A stretch of DNA of 64,000 bases, taken from positions 248,001 to 312,000 of the forward strand of contig NZ_JBBJCN010000005.1 in the NCBI RefSeq assembly GCF_037622515.1, in the 5' to 3' direction. This document shows, piece by piece, positions 26,135 to 33,600 of this stretch. Position 1 is the stretch's first letter. Each line of letters opens with the position of its first letter. Below the pieces are notes generated by a model. That model did not search any database. It was not told where the DNA came from and was given only the letters and a program-made list of their open reading frames with translations. The position numbers and the translations under genes are program-made. Source of the stretch: Paradesertivirga superstes. GTDB lineage: Bacteria > Bacteroidota > Bacteroidia > Sphingobacteriales > Sphingobacteriaceae.

Positions 26135-27229
26135 ATGATTTCAACCATCTTAATATTACTTCTGTTAGTTGTCTTTACCTATATTTTCCTTCATCAACCA
26201 CAGTTCGGAAAGATATCTTCAGGCAAACGGCTTGAAAGAATTAGAAATTCTCCTAATTACAGGAATGGGAAATTTCAGAATATAAATCCTACTCCGGATC
26301 TGACCGAAGGTGTTAGTTATTTCAAAGTACTGAGGGAGGTGATTTTTAATAAAAGTAAAAGTTCCAGACCCCCCGCGATATTACCATCATCAAAAACCGA
26401 CTTATTGAATTTGAATTTAGAAGACGATATATTGGTCTGGTTCGGACACTCTTCGTATTTTATCCAGGTTGACGGAAAAAAGATTCTTGTAGATCCAATC
26501 TTCAGCGGACGTTCTTCTCCTGTTAAATTCACTACCAGAAGCTATACTGGCAGCGATGTATATTCGGCAGAGGATATGCCAGAAATCGACTACTTGTTTT
26601 TATCTCACGACCACTGGGATCACCTGGATTATGAAACTGTTATCAAACTGAATCCTAAAATTAAAAAAGTAATTACTGGTTTAGGTGTGGGTGCTCATCT
26701 GGAACATTGGGGGTATTCGCCGGATAAAATTATAGAATGCGACTGGAATGAGGAAGTGAATTTGGAGGATGGATTTAAAGCGTACACTGCTCCGGGACGA
26801 CATTTTTCCGGACGCGGCCTTAAGCGGAATCAGGTATTGTGGATGTCTTTTGTTCTTGCTACCCCTTGCATGAAGATTTATTTGGGTGGCGACTCGGGCT
26901 ACGACTCCCATTTCGCAAAAATTGGTAGTCTGCATGGCCCTGTTGATCTGGCCATTCTGGAATGCGGGCAATACGATAAGAACTGGAAATATATCCATAT
27001 GATGCCTGAAGAGATAGTTCAGGCTGCCATAGATTTAAAGGCTAAAGTACTATTGCCTGTTCATTGGGCAAAGTTTTCACTTGCACAACATGCCTGGGAT
27101 GAACCAATAACACGTGTTTTAGAAGAATGTGAGAAAAGGGATATGCCTGTTCTTCATCCGATGATCGGCGAGTCAATTTATTTGAAAGACATGAAAACCT
27201 GCACGCCCTGGTGGTTGAATGTTAGATAA
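26135..27229 (+). CDS. Metallo-beta-lactamase-fold hydrolase (NAPE-PLD/UlaG-like)
   Basis: 364 residues. N-terminal membrane anchor (ISTILILLLLVVFTYIFLH), then an MBL fold: WFGHSSYFIQVDGKKILVDP, the zinc motif SHDHWDHLD, GRHFSGRG, YLGGDSGY and LLPVHWAKF. This set matches the bacterial N-acyl-phosphatidylethanolamine phospholipase D family and the related UlaG-like lactonases. The likely substrate is a phosphoester or amide-lipid at the membrane; it cannot be fixed from sequence alone. No operon partners. Confidence 0.85.
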   Translation: MISTILILLLLVVFTYIFLHQPQFGKISSGKRLERIRNSPNYRNGKFQNINPTPDLTEGVSYFKVLREVIFNKSKSSRPPAILPSSKTDLLNLNLEDDILVWFGHSSYFIQVDGKKILVDPIFSGRSSPVKFTTRSYTGSDVYSAEDMPEIDYLFLSHDHWDHLDYETVIKLNPKIKKVITGLGVGAHLEHWGYSPDKIIECDWNEEVNLEDGFKAYTAPGRHFSGRGLKRNQVLWMSFVLATPCMKIYLGGDSGYDSHFAKIGSLHGPVDLAILECGQYDKNWKYIHMMPEEIVQAAIDLKAKVLLPVHWAKFSLAQHAWDEPITRVLEECEKRDMPVLHPMIGESIYLKDMKTCTPWWLNVR

Positions 27230-27423
27230 TTAGTGTTAGCGATATTCGGCATAACCATATACATGATGCATTGCGATGTTCAATATGCGCTGGAGCGGGT
27301 TTAACTGTATTCTGGTTTAAACGAGCGGAGAAAAAGTGTATAAAAAAACAGACGATTTTATCGCAAAATTTATCAGGACAGGCTTGATTTTCAGAATGGC
27401 ATAAATTTGGTATTGTACCTCAC

Positions 27424-27543
27424 ATGGAAAAGAAAACTCAACTAAGCAGCACAGACAAGCTTTTAAAAGCTATCCTTTCAAATGACGTAAGAAAATTCAG
27501 ATTAAAGCAACAAAAAGTTTTAGATATGACGAAAGCTTCTTAA
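27424..27543 (+). CDS. Small basic protein candidate (39 aa)
   Basis: ATG at 27424 to TAA at 27541-27543; product MEKKTQLSSTDKLLKAILSN followed by a Lys/Arg-rich helix. A TAAATTTG box sits at 27402-27409, and an intrinsic terminator follows 36 bases after the stop, so a short transcript of its own is plausible. Basic, helical, no membrane segment. No known family recognised. It could equally be the translated part of a small RNA. Confidence 0.4.
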   Translation: MEKKTQLSSTDKLLKAILSNDVRKFRLKQQKVLDMTKAS

Positions 27544-27578
27544 AAGCAGCCCGACACACACACATAAATATATACACG

Positions 27579-27609
27579 AAAAAAAGAGCATGAAACGGCT
27601 CTTTTTTTT
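27579..27609. terminator. Bidirectional intrinsic terminator
   Basis: Stem AAAAAAAGAGC / GCTCTTTTTTT with an 8-base loop and a run of eight T. It lies between the small plus-strand reading frame ending at 27543 and the minus-strand transporter gene ending at 27631, and can serve both. Confidence 0.85.
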
Positions 27610-27630
27610 ATTGCATTAAAATCGTTTTTT

Positions 27631-29157
27631 CTAAGCAACGGGGTATTCCGGATCTTCCATAATATTGACATCGATGATAGCCCGGGCATTTTTCAATAAC
27701 TCTCTGCAATCGGGGCTAAGGTGTTTGAGATGCAGGTTTTTGTTCGCTTTTCTATAACGTTCTGTTAACTTGTTTAAGGCATCTATGCCCGACATGTCTG
27801 CAACGCGGCTTTCCTTAAAATCGATAATTACTTCTTTGGGGTCTGTTAAGACATCAAACTTTTCATTAAAAGCAGAAACGGAGCCAAAGAAAAGGGGGCC
27901 GTAAATCTCGTAATGCTTTATGCCTTGTTCATCGGTATACTTTCGGGCCCGAATTCGTTTAGCGCTCTCCCAGGCAAATACCAGAGCTGAAATAATTACC
28001 CCTATTAATACAGCTAGTGCCAGGTTATGGAGCCAGATCGTAATTAAAGCAACCGTAAAACATACGACGACATCAGCCCCGGGCATTTTATTGATTATTT
28101 TAAAGCTTATCCACTCGAATGTTCCTATGGCAACCATAATCATCACTCCCGTAAGTGCTGCCAATGGCAGCAGTTCTATAACTGGTGCACCTACCAGGAT
28201 TATGATTAAAATCGTTAATGCCGCAATAATTCCTGATAATCGTGAGCGTGCCCCTGCAGATAAATTAACCAGGGTTTGCGCTATCATCGGACAGCCTCCC
28301 ATTCCTGAGAAAAATCCGTTTAATATATTGGCGCTTCCCTGGGCAAGACATTCTTTATTTCCCCGGCCACGGGTCCCGGTAATTTCATCCACCAGATTCA
28401 GAGTTAGTAAACCTTCAGTCAGTCCCACCGCTGCCATAATTAAAGCATAGGGGAAAATAATAGTCAGTGTCTGGAAGTTAAAGGGTACTATAGGGATATG
28501 AAAAGGTGGAAAGCCTCCGCTTACCGAAGCAATATCTTTCACAGTTTTGGTATCAATGTTAAATCCTAAAACTATGCCGAAAACCACCAGGATTGCGACA
28601 AGTGAGGCTGGTATGGCTTTGGTGATTTTGGGTATTGAAACAACCAGTGCAATGGTTAAAGCTGTTAGTCCTGCCATTATTGTCAGGCTACTTCCCGATA
28701 GCCAGGTAGTTTGTCCGTTAACTACTGTTTTAAATTGCTCTAATTGTGCCATGAAGATAATCACCGCCAGGCCGTTAACGAAGCCGTACATCACTGGCTG
28801 TGGAACCAGCCGGATGAATTTTCCGAGTTTGAAAAAGCCTACCAGTATCTGAATGAAACCGGCCATTGCAACTGCGGCAAACATATATTCGATTCCGTGA
28901 GATTTTATTAAAGCAATAAGAACCACAACTGTTGCACCGGCGCCTCCTGAAATCAGGCCGGGCCTTCCGCCAAGTATTGCGGTAACCAATCCCATTATAA
29001 AAGCGGCATATAGGCCGGTAAGTGGGGGCAGCCCTGCTAATATGGCAAATGAAAGTGACTCGGGAATCATAGTCATAGCAACGGTGAGCCCGGCAAGTAT
29101 TTCTGCTTTATAATCCACTTTCTGACTAAAATCGAACAGGCGCAAATAGGGTTTCAT
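27631..29157 (-). CDS. SulP-family anion transporter with STAS domain
   Basis: 508 residues. About 12 membrane helices with SulP signatures: the opening AEILAGLTVAMTMIPESLSFAILAGLPP, the glycine-rich GGRPGLISGGAGAT, and GTRGRGNKECLAQGSANILNGFFSGMGGCP. A cytoplasmic STAS domain follows (about 420-505: EVIIDFKESRVADMSGIDAL). Members carry sulfate, bicarbonate or other anions with Na+ or H+; the substrate cannot be told here. No carbonic anhydrase or sulfate-assimilation gene is adjacent. Confidence 0.94.
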   Translation of the reverse strand: MKPYLRLFDFSQKVDYKAEILAGLTVAMTMIPESLSFAILAGLPPLTGLYAAFIMGLVTAILGGRPGLISGGAGATVVVLIALIKSHGIEYMFAAVAMAGFIQILVGFFKLGKFIRLVPQPVMYGFVNGLAVIIFMAQLEQFKTVVNGQTTWLSGSSLTIMAGLTALTIALVVSIPKITKAIPASLVAILVVFGIVLGFNIDTKTVKDIASVSGGFPPFHIPIVPFNFQTLTIIFPYALIMAAVGLTEGLLTLNLVDEITGTRGRGNKECLAQGSANILNGFFSGMGGCPMIAQTLVNLSAGARSRLSGIIAALTILIIILVGAPVIELLPLAALTGVMIMVAIGTFEWISFKIINKMPGADVVVCFTVALITIWLHNLALAVLIGVIISALVFAWESAKRIRARKYTDEQGIKHYEIYGPLFFGSVSAFNEKFDVLTDPKEVIIDFKESRVADMSGIDALNKLTERYRKANKNLHLKHLSPDCRELLKNARAIIDVNIMEDPEYPVA

Positions 29158-29181
29158 TTGTCAAACTGAATTAAAAAGCTG

Positions 29182-29189
29182 CAAAGGTA
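29182..29189 (-). promoter_or_regulatory. Promoter -7 box for the SulP gene
   Basis: Minus-strand TACCTTTG fits the Bacteroidota -7 consensus TAnnTTTG and lies 25 bases upstream of the ATG. A matching TTTG at -33 is not obvious. Confidence 0.4.
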
Positions 29190-29381
29190 GCGATTGGGAG
29201 GCTTAGCAGGTGGTGTTTAATGTTCTGGATGATTTATAAATTTATAATTCCATATTAAGCTGTTACGACCATGGACATAATTACGTAAGGTCTATAGGAT
29301 AGGAACTATTGGTTGAATTATGTGTTATGGAAAATATCAATAGGAAGCATCTAATGTAAACACACAAACACAAATATTAAT

Positions 29382-30092
29382 ATGAAGAAAATTATTGTTA
29401 TCGTTCTATTAACCGTCGTAGCATTTTCCGGATATGCGCAAAATGTTGATACCCGCAGAAAAATTGAAGTTTCAGGATCCGCCGAGGCGGAGGTAACACC
29501 TGATATAATTTATGTTGGAATTTCACTTAAAGAGTTTTTTCGTGATAATGCCAATAAGAAAAAAGTTGAAATTGAGGAGCTGGAGCGGCAGTTGCAGAAG
29601 GCAGTTCTGGATGCCGGCATCCCTAAAGAAAATTTCACCATTAACAATATTTCCAGCTATAACTATGCTTTTGAAAAAAAGAAAAATCCGGAATTTTTAG
29701 CAAGGAAGCAATACAGGATTAAGGTGACGGAGTTAAATAAATTTAATCAGATTTTAAGTTCAGTGGAACCGCGGGGCGTGGAGTATACTAATATTGAAAG
29801 TTATGATTACTCAAAAATGGAGTCTTTAAAGCAAGATCTCAAAATACGGGCGCTTAAGGCAGCAAAAGATAAGGCTTTGTATTTGGCAGGCGCTCTTGAC
29901 GATAAAGTGGGTGACGCGCTTGATATTCAGGAAATAAATAATGAATACTACCCGCAACCAATGTACAGGGCAAATACTGTAATGAGTATGGACAAAGGAA
30001 TGAGCGCTGAAATGGCTCCTATGCCTGATATTGATTTTAAGAAAATTAAATTAAACTACCAGATGAGGGCGGTATTTGAGCTGAAGAATTAA
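29382..30092 (+). CDS. SIMPL-domain (DUF541) periplasmic protein
   Basis: 236 residues; signal peptide MKKIIVIVLLTVVAFSGYAQ. The mature protein has the SIMPL opening RKIEVSGSAEAEVTPDIIYV, the middle FTINNISSYNYAFEKKKN, and the later RALKAAKDKALYLAGAL. The family includes E. coli YggE, linked to oxidative stress resistance, and oligomeric periplasmic proteins; its molecular role is unsettled. Preceded by an ACACACAAACACAAATATTA leader typical of this genome. Monocistronic, with an inverted repeat downstream. Confidence 0.9.
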   Translation: MKKIIVIVLLTVVAFSGYAQNVDTRRKIEVSGSAEAEVTPDIIYVGISLKEFFRDNANKKKVEIEELERQLQKAVLDAGIPKENFTINNISSYNYAFEKKKNPEFLARKQYRIKVTELNKFNQILSSVEPRGVEYTNIESYDYSKMESLKQDLKIRALKAAKDKALYLAGALDDKVGDALDIQEINNEYYPQPMYRANTVMSMDKGMSAEMAPMPDIDFKKIKLNYQMRAVFELKN

Positions 30093-30125
30093 GCTTTCCA
30101 CAGGCTCAGCCTCGACAGTCCCAGG

Positions 30126-30164
30126 GCTCAAGCTGGACAAATTAGTTCGAAGTTCAGCTTGAGC
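30126..30164. terminator. Stem-loop between convergent genes
   Basis: Arms GCTCAAGCTGGA (30126-30137) and TTCAGCTTGAGC (30153-30164) pair at 11 of 12 positions around a 15-base loop. It sits between the SIMPL gene and the minus-strand receiver. No T-run, so it could be a 3' stabiliser or an intergenic repeat rather than a true terminator. Confidence 0.4.
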
Positions 30165-30204
30165 TATCTGTTGATTTAATGCTCATAGAGCACTAAGTAA
30201 TGTT

Positions 30205-30567
30205 TCAGGTCGATATAGTTACCAATAAATGTTCAAGTTGATCCAAGTCAAACGGTTTGGCCAGATGTGTATCGGCGCCAGCTTCTTTTGCTAATTTTTC
30301 AACATCATTATTCGCTGAAAAATAGATCACCGGAATGTGCTTGTATTCAGAGTGGTTTTTTATTAGTTGAGTAGCCACTTTCCCCCCGGATTCAGGGATC
30401 CAGTTATCCATCAGTATAACATCCGGCCTCGTTTCCTCAATATCCGCTAAAATATTTGCACAGGTGGTTCTGGTGCTAATTTTCCATCCTTTTTCTTCCA
30501 GCAGATATATTAATATGCTTAAAATATCTTCATCATCATCAAAAACTAAAACGCTTTTTCCCATCAT
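30205..30567 (-). CDS. Single-domain response regulator
   Basis: 120-residue CheY-like receiver: acidic pocket at Asp10-12, phosphoacceptor Asp54 (VILMDNWIPESGG), switch Ser84 (VIYFSANND) and Lys104 (HLAKPFDLDQL). No output domain. It lies just downstream of the giant CheB/CheR/kinase gene on the same strand (65 bases) but has its own promoter. The promoter's -7 box ends only four bases before the first ATG, so the mRNA may be leaderless or use the second ATG. Likely phosphorylated by the upstream kinase. Confidence 0.92.
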   Translation of the reverse strand: MMGKSVLVFDDDEDILSILIYLLEEKGWKISTRTTCANILADIEETRPDVILMDNWIPESGGKVATQLIKNHSEYKHIPVIYFSANNDVEKLAKEAGADTHLAKPFDLDQLEHLLVTIST

Positions 30568-30570
30568 CTA

Positions 30571-30602
30571 CAAAAGTATTGTAAATAAATTATTTGTACA
30601 AA
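30571..30602 (-). promoter_or_regulatory. Consensus Bacteroidota promoter for the receiver gene
   Basis: On the minus strand: TTTG (30599-30602), a 20-base spacer, and TACTTTTG (30571-30578), matching TTTG-N19/21-TAnnTTTG. The predicted start of transcription falls at or within a few bases of the receiver's ATG. Confidence 0.6.
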
Positions 30603-30632
30603 AAATTAGTTTGTAATTAATTAGTTAAATTT

Positions 30633-33600
30633 TTATAGTGGAAGAGAAAACCAGAAAGTTGAACCCTTATTCTCCTCGCTAATTACGCCGACTTTTCCGC
30701 CATGTCGCTTTATAATTTCAGCAGAGATGAATAATCCTAAACCCAGGCCGGAGAATTTTGCAGACGATTCCTGAACTCTGAAAAACCTGTCGAACACAAA
30801 ATTCTTTTTATCACTGGGTATACCAATACCAAAATCGGTAACCGAAACCTTAAGCATTTTATGCTCCTTAGAGATACTCAGCACAACCTCGTCTGCTTCA
30901 GGGGAATATTTTATAGCGTTAGACAGGAAATTTGTAATTACCTGTTCTAATCGATGCATATCTGCTTTAACCTTAATGCTTTTATCTCCCTCAACAATTA
31001 TCTTGTGGCCTATAATATTATTTTCAATCTGATCCAGGCAGTCTTGAATAGCTTCACCAATGGCAAATTCAGAGGGATGGAACTCCAGGCGTCCAGCTGT
31101 GATTTTGGTAACATCCAGTAAGTCATCAACAAGTCCGGTTAAACGGTTAACCTGTTTATTTGCTTTTTCTATAAATGCATGGATTTCGTCAATGTTAGCA
31201 TTTCTCCTGGTAAGGCGGGCTGCAATTTGAAGTGAGCCTTTCATGCTGGTTATAGGAGTTTTAAGTTCATGACTGGCAATACTCATAAACTCATCTTTCT
31301 TTTGCATCAGCAACTTCAGGGCGTCCTGGGCTGTTTCCTGTTCAGTAATATCTGTCAAACTACCTATGTATCCTTCAAAAACATCGCTTTCAATAGCATT
31401 GCTTTGAGCAAGTACCCAATGGTATTCTTCATCAACAAATTTAACTCTGAACTTAGAATGATAAGCAGTCCGGGTGTTAAAGGCCTCCATGAATTTTTTG
31501 TATTCTCGTTTGGCATCATCGGGGTGAAAAGCCTGGCCCCAGCCTAGATTTAAACTGTCATTAAAACTTAGTCCGGTACATTGAATCCATTGCTGATTTA
31601 CATAATTACATAAACCTTTCGCATCCACTTTCCAGATCATGAAAGGGGCCTGATCAGATAGTTGCCTGAAATAATCTTCCGAAACTCGTAAGGCTTCCGA
31701 AACATTTTTCTGTTCATCAATATCTGTACTTGTTCCTACCCACATGGAAATTATGCCATTTTCATCAAACTGGGGCACCGCACGACTAAGATGCCAGCGA
31801 TAGGTTCCATTCGCACTCAGTAATCTCCGTTCAATTTCAAATACTTCACCTGTTGTTATAGCTCTTTGCCAAACTTCCTTGTTTCGTGCTTTATCTTCTT
31901 CATGGACAATAGACTCCCATCCGGAGCTCGTCATTTCTTCAACTGTTTTTCCAGTGTAATCGAGAAAAATTATATTAAAGTAATTTAAGCTGCCATCGGG
32001 TAATGCCGTCCATAATTTTTGAGGAATAGCATTAGCCAGAAAACGAAACCGTTCTTCATTTCTTTTTATTTCCTGGTTAGCCCTTATCATATCGCTCACA
32101 TCAAATGCGAATGTGGCTACACCATCAATGTTACCATCGATATCTAAAACTGGCTGATATACAAAATCAAACCATACATCTTCTGATTTCCCCTCACGCC
32201 TCCTGTCGACCTTTAAGTGAAAGGCTTTTCCAAAATAGGGCTTTCCTGTTTTGTAGACCTCTTTAATCAGTTCATCGGCTTCATTGTTCTCAATAGTAAA
32301 ATCATCCAATTTTTCAATGGCTTTGTCCTGTAGGTCATTTCGCCCAAAGTAATCAGTTACCGCTTTGTTGATGAACTCAATTTTCAGGTTTGATCCGCGT
32401 CTTATGGAGATTAGGGCGGGAGCATTCATAAAAATGCTTTTAAACTCTTCTTGCTGATTGGTGATAATTTTTTGAAGCCGTTGTTCCTTGGCTTCGGCCG
32501 CCTTTTTATCCGAAATGTCTATTACATAGGTTACCGCAACGGCGTCCTGTTCATTCACCGATGCGGCTCCAAGCAAAACACTAATGCGTTTTCCGTCTTT
32601 ACGTACATACTCATTTTCAAAAGCTGAAATAACTCCTTTTGTATTCAGCTGCTCTCTTGCCCAGGCATTTTTTTCAAGAAAGCCTGCGGGTGTTATATTT
32701 TGCCACGTGATTTTTCCGTTGTCCAGATCTTCCCGTGTGTAACCAAGCATATCTAAAAAAGCATCATTCGCACTAATAATAAGTCCGTCGGCTTTAGTAA
32801 AAAGCATCCCCACCATATTCGACTCGAATACTTTTCTGAACTTGCTCTCGCTGTTAATGATTTTTTGCTCCGCCTCTTTCAATGATGAGATGTCGAGCAT
32901 AGAGCCAAGCATTCTATAGGGTGTTCCGAACTCATCTTGCAGCACACGCCCCCGATCCAGGATAATTGAATATGTGCCGTCAGCCTTTAAAAATCGATAT
33001 TCTTCATGCCACTGTTCTTCATGATTATTAATTGCAGCAATAATACTTTCTTGAACCCTTTCCCTGTCGTCCGGATGGATTTTACTGTCCCAAAAAGTTC
33101 GTTTTTGGACCTCCGGATCAACTTCGTATTGAAATATTTTGTAAAATGATTCGCTCCACCATATTGAGTTATCAACCAGGCTCCAATCCCATATGGCATC
33201 ATTTGTTGCCCTGGCCACCAGCCGGAAACGCTCTTCACTCTCAAAAAGCTCTTTTGTTCTCTCTTTAACTTTCTCTTCTAATCTGGAATTTGTCTTTTTT
33301 AGATTCTCTCTGACCTGAATAAGTTCGTTATAATTACTTTTAAGTCGTAATTCAGCTAATCTTTTGTCCGTAATATCAGAGAAGGTGGCTACAAATCCAT
33401 CCATCATTTTGACGGCAACCACTTCAAACCATTTTTCTACATTGTTTTCGATAATGTTAATTTCGGTATGAAGAGTTTCCCCTGTAGTTACTACGTCTAT
33501 ATATTTCTCAATAAACCCGTTCTTCGAAATCAGTGGGACACTGCTAAGTTTTTTTCCGGTGGTCTGCCCGTCTATGTTAAATAAGAGCTCAGAAGAATAA

